Assembly: GCA_021790385.1 (NCBI GenBank)
Contig: JAJYDW010000009.1
Coordinates: 19,390-83,389, forward strand
DNA: 64,000 nucleotides
Direction: 5' to 3'
Source: Planctomycetota bacterium
GTDB taxonomy: Bacteria; Planctomycetota; Phycisphaerae; WQYP01
The notes below the pieces were generated by a model. The model did no database searches and was not told the DNA's origin. It saw only the letters and a program-made list of their open reading frames with translations. The position numbers were made by a program, and so were the translations under genes. Below, piece after piece: positions 47,918 through 58,499 of the stretch (position 1 is its first letter; every line of letters begins with the position of its first letter).

Positions 47918-49072
47918 CTATTCCAATCTCTTACGGCTTTTACGACGGGTCAGCCCCAGAAAAATCATTACCATGACCGCCAATGCCAGGGCGTTGGGCC
48001 AAAGAACGGGCCATACATCGCCGGCTAAAAAAATCGTGTGCAAAATAGACACAAAGTAACGCGCTGCCAAAACATGGGTAATAATCTGAATTACACGCGG
48101 CATGGAGGAAATATCAAAAATAAATCCGGAGAGAATAAACGCAGGCAGAAACGTGGTGATAATGGCTACTTGCGCCGCCACAAATTGATTCTTGGTAACG
48201 GTGGAAATCAGCATGCCCATACCCAACGCCGCCAGCAGAAACAGCGACGAGGCCACAAATAGAAATCCCACCGAACCACGCAGGGGCACGTGAAAGAGAA
48301 ACACCGCCATCAAAACTGAAAGCGTCATGCCTCCCATGCCCAGAATATAATAGGGAATCAGTTTTCCCAATAGCAGTTCCGGCAGCCGCACCGGCGTCAC
48401 CAGCAGCGCTTCCATGGTGCCACGTTCCCATTCACGTGCCACCACCAGGGCTGTCAACAGCGCTCCGATCAGCGTCATAATGACGGCAATAAGTCCGGGA
48501 ACCAGAAAGTTGCGACTACGCACCTGGCTGTTAAACCAGACCCGTTGCTCGATGTGTACCGAAAACGGTGCCGGTTTGCCCCTCTCTGCCGCCCGATGCG
48601 ATGCCCACCCTTCCCAGGCATTCTGCACGTAACCGGAAACCAGCCGGGCATTGTTTGCATCTACACCGTTCAGAATCACCTGAATGGTAGCCCCGCCCGG
48701 TTGAGTTAAATCCCGGGCAAAACTGGAACGTAAGCACACAATGCCATCCACCCGCCGATGCATAAGGGCCTGCTGCGCCTGCTGCATGGTAGCCATCATC
48801 ACGGTCCGGAAATATGCGGATCCCTGCAACCTCGCGGCAAATCCATAGCCGTCCGGTCCGGGTTTTTCCAGCACCACCGCCACCGGCACGTGCATCGCGT
48901 TAAGTGATACACCGTAACCAAAAAGCAGCAGCAGCACGACCGGCATCACAAAGGCAATGGCAATACTGCTGGGATCACGGATAATCTGCAGAAACTCCTT
49001 GCGAATCAGTCCACGCAGCCGCCGCGGACGACCCCTCGCTGAAACCGGCATGGACGGTAACATCGCCATCAA
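47918..49072 (-). CDS. ABC-2 type transporter permease (YhhJ/YbhS-like)
   Basis: LIRKEFLQIIRDPSSIAIAFVMPVVLLLLFGYGVSLNA; VVAREWERGTMEALLVTPVRLPELLLGKLIPYYILG. Confidence 0.92.
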   Translation of the reverse strand: MMAMLPSMPVSARGRPRRLRGLIRKEFLQIIRDPSSIAIAFVMPVVLLLLFGYGVSLNAMHVPVAVVLEKPGPDGYGFAARLQGSAYFRTVMMATMQQAQQALMHRRVDGIVCLRSSFARDLTQPGGATIQVILNGVDANNARLVSGYVQNAWEGWASHRAAERGKPAPFSVHIEQRVWFNSQVRSRNFLVPGLIAVIMTLIGALLTALVVAREWERGTMEALLVTPVRLPELLLGKLIPYYILGMGGMTLSVLMAVFLFHVPLRGSVGFLFVASSLFLLAALGMGMLISTVTKNQFVAAQVAIITTFLPAFILSGFIFDISSMPRVIQIITHVLAARYFVSILHTIFLAGDVWPVLWPNALALAVMVMIFLGLTRRKSRKRLE

Positions 49073-50883
49073 GCCACCTTCCGCTGTGAGGATTCAATAA
49101 GATGAATAAAGGCATCTTCCATGGTGGGGCTAGGATGGGCTGGAGTGCCGGCACTATGACGTATTGCCGCCGGCGTTCCCATGGCTAAAATTCGGCCCGC
49201 AGCCATAATCGCCAACTCATCGCAGTATTCCGCCTCTTCCATAAAATGAGTGGTCACCATAATCGTCACGCCGCCATCCACCAGACCATTGATGCGATGC
49301 CAAAAATCGCGACGCGCGAGTGGATCTACCCCGGAGGTTGGCTCATCGAGAAATAAAATATCCGGCTTGTGCATCAGCGCCGCAGCCAATGCCAGCCGCT
49401 GTTTGAAACCCAGTGGCAGTCCGCCGCTGTTCATATCTGCTACGGACTCAAGTCCAAATTCCCTTACTATTTCATCGATGCGCCGGCTTCGCTTTCGCCT
49501 CACAAGTCCGTAAGCACTGGCAAAAAAACGCAGGTTTTCCATAACGCTTAGATTGCCATAAAGTGAAAACTTCTGCGACATATAACCAACGCGACTCCGA
49601 GCCACGGCCCGCGCCGTTCTTAAATCGTATCCAGCCACACGCAGCATACCTCCACTGATGGGCAGCAGCCCGCATAACATGCGAAACGTGGTGCTCTTCC
49701 CGGCTCCATTGGCACCCAACAGTCCGAAAATTTTCCCTGGCGCTACGCTGAAACTGATATCATGTACGGCATAAAATGAACCAAACTGTTTGGTAAGGTT
49801 CTTCACTTCAATCACCGCACCGCCAGCCTGGGTTACAACACCAACACCCTTAGCTATTGCTGCGTACCCCGTCGCCACGGCGGCAGCCGGCTGAACCAGC
49901 GGAGCTTGCGTCGATTCGCTTTTAGAGCTGCGCAGAACATCGACAAAAGCGTCCTCAAACCGCGGCGCTACTGGTTCCAGCACTGCGTCAGGAAATGCTC
50001 CTTTCACCTGTTTCGGTGCCTCGGATGCCCGGTCTAAAACCACCCGTACGTCATCGCCGATAATTATCGCATCCACTACCTCCGGTCGCCGGGCCAGTTC
50101 ACGCATCAGTGTGCGCCTGGTGATTCCCGGTACGCGCATCTGAAAGGTCCGCCCGGCCAGAGGCTGACTGAAAGAGTCCGGTGGCCCCTGGTGTAATATC
50201 CGACCTTCGCTCATTAACACCACATCGCGACAGCGCTGGGCTTCATCCAGATATGCCGTGCTTAACAGTACGCTGACTCCTTCGTTTTCCACCAAGCGAT
50301 ACACAATGGCCCATAGTTCTCGCCTTGATACCGGGTCCACGCCCACCGTCGGCTCATCCAGGAGAATTAAACGGGGCGATCGCACCAGGGCACAAGCCAG
50401 CCCCAGCTTTTGCTTCATGCCGCCGGAAAGCCGCCCTGCCAGCCGCCCCCGAAACGCTTCCAGATTGGTCATACGCATCAGTTCGCCATAACGTTTTGCC
50501 CGATCACGCGGAATAACTCCCTGCAGATCCGCGTACAAATCCAGATTTTCCTGCACGGTTAAATCTTCGTACAGACCGAAACGTTGCGGCATATAACCGA
50601 TGGAACTTTGCACGGACTGTGGATCTTTGCCCACATCAATACCCAGAACCTGTATTTCTCCGTCATCGGGCCGCAGCAATCCCGCAACCAGACGCATTAA
50701 CGTAGTTTTGCCGGCCCCATCAGGGCCGATCAAACCCGTCACCGCTCCGGGTTGCATGGCAAAACTTACCGCCTGCAGCGCGCCGATCAACCGTTTGCCC
50801 GCGTGAAAACTCTTGCTGACATTTTTTAATACCAGAACATCGGGAACCGACGTCGTGGGTGCGATGGCGGAGGTGGCGGGCAT
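49069..50883 (-). CDS. ABC transporter ATP-binding protein with two fused nucleotide-binding domains (RbbA/YbhF-like)
   Basis: GLIGPDGAGKTTLMRLVAG...LSGGMKQKLGLACALVRSPRLILLDEPTVGVD and GLLGANGAGKSTTFRMLCG...LPLGFKQRLALAAALMHKPDILFLDEPTSGVD. Confidence 0.95.
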   Translation of the reverse strand: MPATSAIAPTTSVPDVLVLKNVSKSFHAGKRLIGALQAVSFAMQPGAVTGLIGPDGAGKTTLMRLVAGLLRPDDGEIQVLGIDVGKDPQSVQSSIGYMPQRFGLYEDLTVQENLDLYADLQGVIPRDRAKRYGELMRMTNLEAFRGRLAGRLSGGMKQKLGLACALVRSPRLILLDEPTVGVDPVSRRELWAIVYRLVENEGVSVLLSTAYLDEAQRCRDVVLMSEGRILHQGPPDSFSQPLAGRTFQMRVPGITRRTLMRELARRPEVVDAIIIGDDVRVVLDRASEAPKQVKGAFPDAVLEPVAPRFEDAFVDVLRSSKSESTQAPLVQPAAAVATGYAAIAKGVGVVTQAGGAVIEVKNLTKQFGSFYAVHDISFSVAPGKIFGLLGANGAGKSTTFRMLCGLLPISGGMLRVAGYDLRTARAVARSRVGYMSQKFSLYGNLSVMENLRFFASAYGLVRRKRSRRIDEIVREFGLESVADMNSGGLPLGFKQRLALAAALMHKPDILFLDEPTSGVDPLARRDFWHRINGLVDGGVTIMVTTHFMEEAEYCDELAIMAAGRILAMGTPAAIRHSAGTPAHPSPTMEDAFIHLIESSQRKVA

Positions 50884-50886
50884 GAT

Positions 50887-52011
50887 TCACCTCTGCGTAG
50901 CCGGAGCCATCGCGGATTGGCTCACGTGGGATGTCCCCAGTGGAATAATCACTGTGGCCGGCATGCCCAGGCGCAGTTGATTATCCGGATTATTCACGTA
51001 GACACGTACCTGATAAACCAGAGAGGTGCGCAGTTGCGGGGTTTCAATGGATTTGGGAGTAAATTCAGCAGCCGGCGAAATATAGCCTATCCAACCAGAA
51101 TAATTTTTGTGATAGCTGTCCGTGCGCACGATGGCCTTCAGGCCTTCGTGAATTTTTCCCAGGTCCGCTTCCGGCACATAAACGCGCACCCACACCGGAT
51201 TTATTAAAGCCAGCGTGAAAACGGGGGAACCCGGCGAGGCCATATCGCCTACTTCCAGAATCCGATTTTCCACCACCGCGTTACACGGAGCGTAGAGCCT
51301 GCATTCGGCCATGTTCCTCTGCGCCAATGTCACTTGCGCCTTGTCCGCCTGCAACGTTGCCTGGGCGGCACGGATGTCTTCTTTGCGCGGCCCTAAAATA
51401 CTCAGCCGCAGCGTTTCCGCAGCAGCATGCACTTTCGCAGAATCTGCATGGGCAATGGCCATTGCGTCGTCCAGAGCCTGCTTGGTAATATCCTGCTGCT
51501 TGATGAGTCGGCGCAGACGTGCCAGATGAATCCGGGCATTCTGGGCGGTAGCTACTGCCGCAGCCAAATCAGCACGATCACGGGAGATTTCCTCCGGGCG
51601 CGACCCCGCCATCAGCCGATCCACCACCTGCCGCTGAGCCGCTACCAATGCCTGGTCCCGCTGAACCAGCGGCAGCAGCAGGCTGGTATCCATGGTGGCT
51701 ACAAGTTGACCTTTTTTGACATAATCCCCTTCCTTCACCCCCAGAAAATTTATGCGTTGATTCCCATCAAATGCCAGTTGCACCTGGCGGATGTCCACAT
51801 TTCCATAAAGCACTATGTTGTTGCCAGAGGTTTTCCGATGTGTGTTCTTCCAGGCGTAAATGCCGGCTGCAACAGCCCCAACGAGCACCGCCAGACAAAA
51901 AAGCCGCAACACTTTTTTCTTCACGACCATAGTCCAAAGACACGCAGGACCATCCGAACCACTGCAGAAAATCGAGTTCTCAGTTGCCAGACTGGCTTCG
52001 CCATCGCACAA
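50887..52011 (-). CDS. HlyD/membrane fusion family secretion protein
   Basis: VLYGNVDIRQVQLAFDGNQRINFLGVKEGDYVKKGQLVATMDTSLL; coiled-coil hairpin; LYAPCNAVVENRILEVGDMASPGSPVFTLALINPVWVRVYVPEADLG. Confidence 0.92.
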   Translation of the reverse strand: MCDGEASLATENSIFCSGSDGPACLWTMVVKKKVLRLFCLAVLVGAVAAGIYAWKNTHRKTSGNNIVLYGNVDIRQVQLAFDGNQRINFLGVKEGDYVKKGQLVATMDTSLLLPLVQRDQALVAAQRQVVDRLMAGSRPEEISRDRADLAAAVATAQNARIHLARLRRLIKQQDITKQALDDAMAIAHADSAKVHAAAETLRLSILGPRKEDIRAAQATLQADKAQVTLAQRNMAECRLYAPCNAVVENRILEVGDMASPGSPVFTLALINPVWVRVYVPEADLGKIHEGLKAIVRTDSYHKNYSGWIGYISPAAEFTPKSIETPQLRTSLVYQVRVYVNNPDNQLRLGMPATVIIPLGTSHVSQSAMAPATQR

Positions 52012-52062
52012 TGATTTTATGCTACGCTGGATTCAGTGGCAAGCAAAACATGTCTCGCAAGC

Positions 52063-53346
52063 TCAGAATCGATACCCAATCTGAAAACCAAATGAATTCT
52101 CCGCCAATGTCGCACTGGTGGCGGCTAATCCGGGTGCGAGCGGCCCGCCATTGATCGTATTACTGAATGCGTGCTTGTACGCCTCGGTCAAGCTCCAGCC
52201 CATGCCCAAAGTCTGCGTCGCACCCACCGTAATGGTGTTTTGAACCACCGCCGGCAGCAGAAGGTTGGATGCGGTATCGGAGGATCCAATGGGATCTGTT
52301 CCGTATGAATAGCCGCCGCGGATGGCCAGCCACTTCGTTAATTGGTATTGAGTGCCGATGTTGAAAACCCATTCGTCATGCCAATGTGTGCGCATCACTA
52401 CTTGATTGGTGCCCACCCATGGACCATGCAGCGTAAGGGTATTAAGGGTGCTACTCCAGTTAATCCACTGACCTTCCAGGCTGATCGTCCAACGCCTGGT
52501 CGGATGAAAGGCTGCACCGAGCGAGATCTGCTGAGGATAATTAAGTGTCGTGCTGTATTGGCCGGCGTTGCCCTGCACGCCGTTAAAATTTTCTGTGGTT
52601 TCCTGCCAGGTCAGGGGAGTGAAAAAAGTTGGCGTTCTATACATCAATCCCACCGTTACATATTTGTTGATTTTGTGCAGCACCCCCAGCGACACGCCGG
52701 CTCCAAATGCCGTGGACGGGCTCGCCAAATTAATGCCCACGCCATTAAAAGTCTGCTGCATGGACATCTGTTCCAGGGAGATATTCACGCCCAGACCGAC
52801 CGCCCAATCCGGGGTCGGTTTCCACGCCAGTGCCGGCGTCATCGAAAAGTATTGAATATCGCTGTAAACCTGCACCGTTCCCATGGGGGTGTTGGGTTGC
52901 AGATAATTGACGCCCATACCGGAAGTGGCAAACATGCCGCCGCCGAAATATAAATTCGGACCGAACGCCGGAGCAGACCATCCCACCGACGGAATTCCAT
53001 AAAGATTGCTGTGACTGCCCACCTGACCAAAACCGAAGTTGCTGCTTCTGGTGGGGTTGAACCATTCCGCCGAAAAGGCGGCCTGCGGCGGAATAAACGC
53101 CAATCCCGCGGGATTGGTAATTGCGGTCATCGGATCACCGGGATCCGCCACCACAGCGCCGGCCATCCCGATTTCATATTGTCCGATCCCGATGAGTTGA
53201 TAGCCATCCGTAGCCCGGGCCGCCGGTGCCAACGCCCACAGCGACAGCGACGCCGCCAACGCCAGTGGTATAAATTGGCCAGCCAATCGAACCATAGAAT
53301 TGGATTCTGCTCTCACCTGATTGCCAGGTAGTTGAACGTTTTTCAT
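52063..53346 (-). CDS. OmpP1/FadL/TodX family outer membrane protein
   Basis: GYQLIGIGQYEIGMAGAVVADPGDPMTAITNPAGLAFIPPQAAFSAEWFNP; beta-rich, C-terminal ...FGFQIGYRF. Confidence 0.9.
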   Translation of the reverse strand: MKNVQLPGNQVRAESNSMVRLAGQFIPLALAASLSLWALAPAARATDGYQLIGIGQYEIGMAGAVVADPGDPMTAITNPAGLAFIPPQAAFSAEWFNPTRSSNFGFGQVGSHSNLYGIPSVGWSAPAFGPNLYFGGGMFATSGMGVNYLQPNTPMGTVQVYSDIQYFSMTPALAWKPTPDWAVGLGVNISLEQMSMQQTFNGVGINLASPSTAFGAGVSLGVLHKINKYVTVGLMYRTPTFFTPLTWQETTENFNGVQGNAGQYSTTLNYPQQISLGAAFHPTRRWTISLEGQWINWSSTLNTLTLHGPWVGTNQVVMRTHWHDEWVFNIGTQYQLTKWLAIRGGYSYGTDPIGSSDTASNLLLPAVVQNTITVGATQTLGMGWSLTEAYKHAFSNTINGGPLAPGLAATSATLAENSFGFQIGYRF

Positions 53347-53536
53347 GGTAACTCCATTACCTAAAAAAACACCAACACACCGGCAATCATTTTCCCCGGG
53401 TTGAAATTCCCAGGTATTAGGAAAAGCTATTGACTGTTCATAGGTTAATCACCGCAAACACACGTAAGAGTTTGCCCTACACCTGGCACCAATTGGTGCG
53501 ACCGCGATAATTGCACATCCACTTTTGATTGGCGAA

Positions 53537-53626
53537 GGGGCTGTCAGGCAATACTCTATACCATACGGCAAATCCTTTAGGCAGCGGGTGCCGCTCGCGC
53601 CTCGCCGGCCACCAAAATGCCTGCCA
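53537..53626. repeat. MITE-like intergenic element, copy 3 (apparently truncated)
   Basis: GGGGCTGTCAGGCAATACTCTATACCATACGGC and core GTGCCGCTCGCGCCTCGCCGGCCACCAAAATGCCTGCC, matching copy 2 core CGTCGCTCGCGCCTCGCCGGCCGCCAAAATGTCTGCT. Confidence 0.5.
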
Positions 53627-53777
53627 CGCCGGAGCAACGCTGGAACGCGCAACAACCAGCCCACTTCTTCCAACCGTCCAGCAGACCGACAACTATGGAT
53701 GATGTTTACGGCATACACAGAATCCGATCACTGAGATTCTCATCGCCGCGAAACCAAACAGCGCACTACCCGGGATG

Positions 53778-55205
53778 TTATCGCGGCGATACCGGCCATT
53801 GACAACGAACGGTGGTGCCCTGGCCGGGCTGGCTTTCCAGAGAAACGGTTCCACCCATAGCAGCGACCGCGTGTTTCACAATAGCCAAGCCAAGGCCGGT
53901 ACCACGGTCTGCACCGCCCCGGCTGCGATTAACGGTGTAAAACCGCTCGAAGACTCGATCGCGATCCTCCGGAGCGATGCCGCAGCCGGTGTCCTGCACT
54001 TCCAGGATAATCGAGGTGCCAGGGGCGACATCCGGCGCGGATTTCGGCAAGGTGGCAGCCGCACCCGTCACAACCGTGCGCCAACGCACCGCTACGAAGC
54101 CGCTGGTGGTGAACTTAAGGCTGTTATCCACGAGGTTCTTGAGAATAAGCATGATCAGTCGCTCGTCGCCGCGAATGGACACTTCCGGTTCGACCGGACC
54201 CAACCGGAGTTCGATATGTTTTTGCTGGGCAAGGTGGCCGAACATCTCGACAATCATGTCATGAAGCCCTGCAGTATCAATAGGCTCCATCCGTACGACC
54301 GAACGGGGATCTTCCGCCCGGGATAAATCCAGTAAATCACGGACCAGCAACTGCAAGCGCAGAACATGTCCATCGATGATGGACATGCAGCGGCGTAGAG
54401 TTGGTTCGTCGTCCATGCTGGTATCGGCAATGGTATCCACGGCGGCTTTGATGCTCGCCAGCGGGGTCCGGAGTTCGTGACTGGCGTTGGCGACGAAATC
54501 GGTTTTCATCTGGACATTCTGAATGATTTCCGTCTGATCCTGAATAACCAGCAACATGCCCTGGCGTTTGCGATCGAGCATGACCGGAGCCACACCCAAA
54601 TCTACAGTGCGAACCCGCCCGGAAATCATAAGCTTGATCCGATCGCGAATGGGGTGATTTTCACGGCGCGCGGCGGAAATTAATTCCAGCACCGGAACTT
54701 GGGCCAGAAAATCGGTGTAGGGATCGCCGGTGCGGGTTTTACCGCCGCCGGGAAAGACCTCCTGGGCTTTTTCGTTGCAGACGGTGACGTGCATTTTTTC
54801 ATCGGTGATGATCACGGGATCACGAACCTGACCCAGCAACGTCTGCAAATGGGCAAAAACCAGGCCAAGCTCCTCCTGGCCGCGACCGACTTGATCGACC
54901 AGTGCGCCCATGCCGGCGGAAAGTTTTTTTTCCAGGTCCCCGGTGTTGGCACTGGAGACGGCTTTGCCGGCGGCAGGCTGGAGGGCATCGATCTTACTTA
55001 GAACAGATGTGAGGAATCGACGGTGATTCCACCATAATATGGTCAAGCCGACCAAACTTAAGACCAGCAAAGCCAGCAATATGACGACCGCGGATGGAAA
55101 AGCAGTGGCTACCGTGCTTAAATTTAATCCGTCATGCAGCAAAGCGAGTCCCAACCATCCGCGTGCGTCAACCAGGCCGCCAGATATCTTTTTCCAGCAT
55201 GGCAC
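53778..55205 (-). CDS. Sensor histidine kinase (PhoR-like, PAS + HisKA/HATPase)
   Basis: DFVANASHELRTPLASIKAAVDTIAD; LKNLVDNSLKFT; VQDTGCGIAPEDRDRVFERFYTVNRSRGGADRGTGLGLAIVKH. Confidence 0.93.
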   Translation of the reverse strand: MPCWKKISGGLVDARGWLGLALLHDGLNLSTVATAFPSAVVILLALLVLSLVGLTILWWNHRRFLTSVLSKIDALQPAAGKAVSSANTGDLEKKLSAGMGALVDQVGRGQEELGLVFAHLQTLLGQVRDPVIITDEKMHVTVCNEKAQEVFPGGGKTRTGDPYTDFLAQVPVLELISAARRENHPIRDRIKLMISGRVRTVDLGVAPVMLDRKRQGMLLVIQDQTEIIQNVQMKTDFVANASHELRTPLASIKAAVDTIADTSMDDEPTLRRCMSIIDGHVLRLQLLVRDLLDLSRAEDPRSVVRMEPIDTAGLHDMIVEMFGHLAQQKHIELRLGPVEPEVSIRGDERLIMLILKNLVDNSLKFTTSGFVAVRWRTVVTGAAATLPKSAPDVAPGTSIILEVQDTGCGIAPEDRDRVFERFYTVNRSRGGADRGTGLGLAIVKHAVAAMGGTVSLESQPGQGTTVRCQWPVSPR

Positions 55206-55257
55206 GAGACAGCCATGATACCGGATAAAGTCAATTATTGGGGCATACGCCGCAGTT

Positions 55258-55962
55258 TCAAGCCACCTGGTCTTTGGCTTCTAACAGACGGTAACCGACT
55301 CCGCGTACCGTATGGACCATCCATTGAAATTCGCCGAGCTTGCGCCGCACCGCCGTAACATGCACATCAATAGCGCGATCGGTAACAAAGACACCGTTAC
55401 CCATGACCCGGTCGGTCAGTTGATCGCGGGAAAGTACGCGACCCCTGGCATTGGCCAGAGCCGTGAGCAGCTTAAATTCCGTGGGGGTGAGATTGATGGG
55501 TTTTCCTTTGAGGGTAATTTCATGGCGGGCCTGATCAATGACCATGGGACCGGTGTTTAAGATGGGTTGGGTCTGCTCGACGGAAGATTTGCGCCGGAGT
55601 ACCGCGGCGACGCGGGCCAGCAGCACCTTCATGGAAAAAGGTTTGCTCACGTAGTCATCAGCACCAAGAGACAGGCCGACAATAATGTCCGTCTCTTCAC
55701 TGCGAGCGGTGAGCATGAGCAATGGAATCGCGGTGGTTTGAGAATCACCCTTGAGTCGCGTGGCCACTTCCTGGCCGGTTAATCCCGGCATCATCAGATC
55801 AAGAATAATTAAATCCGGCAGGTGCTTACGCGCAATTTCCAGGCCGACCTTGCCGTCGTGGGCATAAAGCACCTCGTAACCGTTGCGTTGCAGGTTGAGA
55901 CGAATCAGCTCCACCAAGTCCCGTTCATCATCGATTACCAGAATTCGCTGCTTACGTGTCAT
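55258..55962 (-). CDS. OmpR/PhoB family response regulator
   Basis: KQRILVIDDERDLVELIRLNLQRNGYEVLYA...DLIILDLMMPGLTGQEV...DDYVSKPF; winged helix VLSRDQLTDRVMGNGVFVTDRAIDVHVTAVRRKLG. Confidence 0.95.
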   Translation of the reverse strand: MTRKQRILVIDDERDLVELIRLNLQRNGYEVLYAHDGKVGLEIARKHLPDLIILDLMMPGLTGQEVATRLKGDSQTTAIPLLMLTARSEETDIIVGLSLGADDYVSKPFSMKVLLARVAAVLRRKSSVEQTQPILNTGPMVIDQARHEITLKGKPINLTPTEFKLLTALANARGRVLSRDQLTDRVMGNGVFVTDRAIDVHVTAVRRKLGEFQWMVHTVRGVGYRLLEAKDQVA

Positions 55963-56235
55963 GGGGAAATCCTCGTTTTACAACTGTTCATCTGTGTAAC
56001 ATTGGCCGCAATGAGTAAAGGTGTCAAGATGCGGGAAAAATGTTTAACATTTTCTAAGCGCAAAGCTAACCAATTGCCTGTGGTAAAAATCGTAGCTGGG
56101 TGGATGACCTTGTTGGGACCTCGCGATTGACGTACAGTGGTGTTGGAAGGCCAGATGTATAATCGGGCAGCAGCCAAATCAGAAGTGGAGTTAAACGCCA
56201 GGTTTGAATCCAGGCCCAAATTTGAAGGAGAATTC

Positions 56236-56661
56236 ATGGAAGAAGGCTGTATTTTCTGCAAGATTGCGGCGGGAACAATTCCGTGTTTCAAAATTTACGA
56301 AGATGAGCTGGTGATAAGCTTTCTGGATATTGGACCGGTGGTTTTGGGCCATACCCTTGTCATTCCCAAAAAGCACTACAAGAACGTGCTGGATGTGCCT
56401 GCGGAAGTGATTTCCAGCATCAGCGGCCGTCTGCCGATGTTGGCCAGAGCGGTGATTTCCGTGGTGCAGGCACCGGCCTGCCATGTGTTGCTCAACAGTG
56501 GAGTCGAGGCGATGCAATCTGTCCACCATCTGCACTACCATATTATTCCGCGAAAGCATGGGGACGGATTTGGCGTTCCTTGGCCGGCAGGACGGCTGGA
56601 CGCAGGGATAGGAAGGCAATTGGCCTTAGAGATCGCTGCAACGATACATCAATCGCGCTAA
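56236..56661 (+). CDS. HIT family protein
   Basis: GCIFCKIAAGTIPCFKIYEDELVISFLDIGPVVLGHTLVIPKKHYKNVLD...VHHLHYHIIPR (HxHxH). AAGGAG before ATG 56236. Confidence 0.93.
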   Translation: MEEGCIFCKIAAGTIPCFKIYEDELVISFLDIGPVVLGHTLVIPKKHYKNVLDVPAEVISSISGRLPMLARAVISVVQAPACHVLLNSGVEAMQSVHHLHYHIIPRKHGDGFGVPWPAGRLDAGIGRQLALEIAATIHQSR

Positions 56662-56816
56662 GTCCAAGCGGATAAGGACAGTTAAGTGTTTTTATGAACT
56701 ACGTTTACAAGCCAGTTTGCAAAGCTATGTCCTCGGCAATAGACTATAACACTTGGTTTATCGGATGACGTACCATGGATGGTTTTCACCGTGGTGAACC
56801 TCTTGGAGTTTAAGGA

Positions 56817-58394
56817 TTGTTTGCCGGCATGACCGCCAACATGCACGATATTATGGTAGTTGCCTACTTAACGGCGCTGCTGATTTTGACCATTTATGGT
56901 ATACACCGTTATTGGATGGTGATGCTATATTATCGCCATGGGCGTAAACGTCTGACAACGCCCGAAAAATTCACCCAGTTGCCCACCATTACGGTGCAAC
57001 TCCCACTGTTTAACGAAAGATACGTTTCCCAGCGAGTGATTGAAGCGGCGTGTCAACTGGATTACCCGGCCGATAAGCTCCAGATTCAGGTGCTCGACGA
57101 TTCGACAGACAATTCTGCGGCAATTGCGGAAGCAGTGTGTTGGAAGATGCGGTCTGCGGGACACGACGTAGAATATATACATCGGACTAATCGCCAAGGA
57201 TATAAGGCAGGGGCCTTGGAAAATGGGCTCAAAACGTGCAAAGGCGAATTTATAGCGATTTTCGATGCCGATTTTGTGCCCGAGCGCGCTATGCTGATGC
57301 AGGCCATTCATTACTTTACGGCCCCTGAAGTAGGCTGCGTGCAGACCCGGTGGGAACACGTCAACCGGCGGCAATCCTTACTAACGCTGTGCCAGGCGAT
57401 CTTCCTGGATGGCCATTTTATGATTGAGCACACCGCCCGGAACCGCGGGGGCCGCTTCATTAACTTTAATGGCACAGGCGGAATATGGAGGAAAACGGCA
57501 ATTATGGATGCCGGCGGCTGGCAGCACGATACGCTGACCGAAGATATGGACCTTTCCTATCGTGCACAGTTGCGGCATTGGAAAATCGTATTTCTGCGGG
57601 ATGTGGTTTCGCCGGCGGAGTTGCCGCCGGAAATTACATCATTTAAGCAGCAGCAGCACCGCTGGACCAAGGGGAGCGCCCAGACGGCTATCAAAATTTT
57701 GCCGGGACTGATGTGGTCGCGTTTGTCGTGGCGCGTGAAAATTGAGGCGTTTTTTCATTTAACCTCGGGCGTGGTGTATCCGTCAGCGGTGATATTGGCA
57801 CTGCTGGTATTTCCAACGTTTTGTTTTGGCGGGCCAAGTCTTCTGTCGCCCAGTTCGCCGCTGCTATGGACGCTGATGATGAGCTTGTTTACGGTCATGA
57901 CCTTTTCGGCGGCGACGTTTTACATTGTAGCCCAAAAGGAACTGGGGGAAAATTGGGTGCGAATGCTGCCGCTGGTACCGCTGCTAATGGCGATCGGTAT
58001 GGGTATTTCTCTGGCTAACGCCCTTGCTGTCATCGGAGGCCTTTTCAGTCGAACAAGCGGCGAATTTTTGAGAACGCCGAAATATGGCATTGCCGCCGGG
58101 GATCACAAAAACCATTGGAAGGGACGGGCCACGAGTTTCAGGCACCGTGGATCCCTGGTGGCATACCTGGAGGTTATCTTTGGATTGTATCTGGTAGCGT
58201 GCATGGTGCTGGCGGTGGTACTGGACCGGGCGATTCTTTGCCTGCCGTTTCTTTTCATTTTCGCTACCGGTTATTTTTACGTAGGCTTTTTGTCCCTGTA
58301 CAGCCAATGGCTTTCTAAACGCGGAGGTTCGCCGCCGACGGATTCGGGCACGACATTGCCGTTGGCGACGGATGTTATTCCGGCGATCCAATAA
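56817..58394 (+). CDS. Glycosyltransferase family 2, multi-TM (cellulose synthase-like)
   Basis: PTITVQLPLFNERYVSQRVIEAACQLDYPADKLQIQVLDDSTDNS; FDADFVPE; TEDMDLSYRAQLRHWK; QQQHRWTKGSAQ. Confidence 0.93.
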   Translation: MFAGMTANMHDIMVVAYLTALLILTIYGIHRYWMVMLYYRHGRKRLTTPEKFTQLPTITVQLPLFNERYVSQRVIEAACQLDYPADKLQIQVLDDSTDNSAAIAEAVCWKMRSAGHDVEYIHRTNRQGYKAGALENGLKTCKGEFIAIFDADFVPERAMLMQAIHYFTAPEVGCVQTRWEHVNRRQSLLTLCQAIFLDGHFMIEHTARNRGGRFINFNGTGGIWRKTAIMDAGGWQHDTLTEDMDLSYRAQLRHWKIVFLRDVVSPAELPPEITSFKQQQHRWTKGSAQTAIKILPGLMWSRLSWRVKIEAFFHLTSGVVYPSAVILALLVFPTFCFGGPSLLSPSSPLLWTLMMSLFTVMTFSAATFYIVAQKELGENWVRMLPLVPLLMAIGMGISLANALAVIGGLFSRTSGEFLRTPKYGIAAGDHKNHWKGRATSFRHRGSLVAYLEVIFGLYLVACMVLAVVLDRAILCLPFLFIFATGYFYVGFLSLYSQWLSKRGGSPPTDSGTTLPLATDVIPAIQ

Positions 58395-58499
58395 GCAGTC
58401 AGCACCGTATATAGTGAGTGTGGAGCGTGGGTGGCGCAAATTGTGCAGGAATTGAATGATTCTATCTGTAAAGAGTTGATCTGCTTAAGGAGCTTATAA

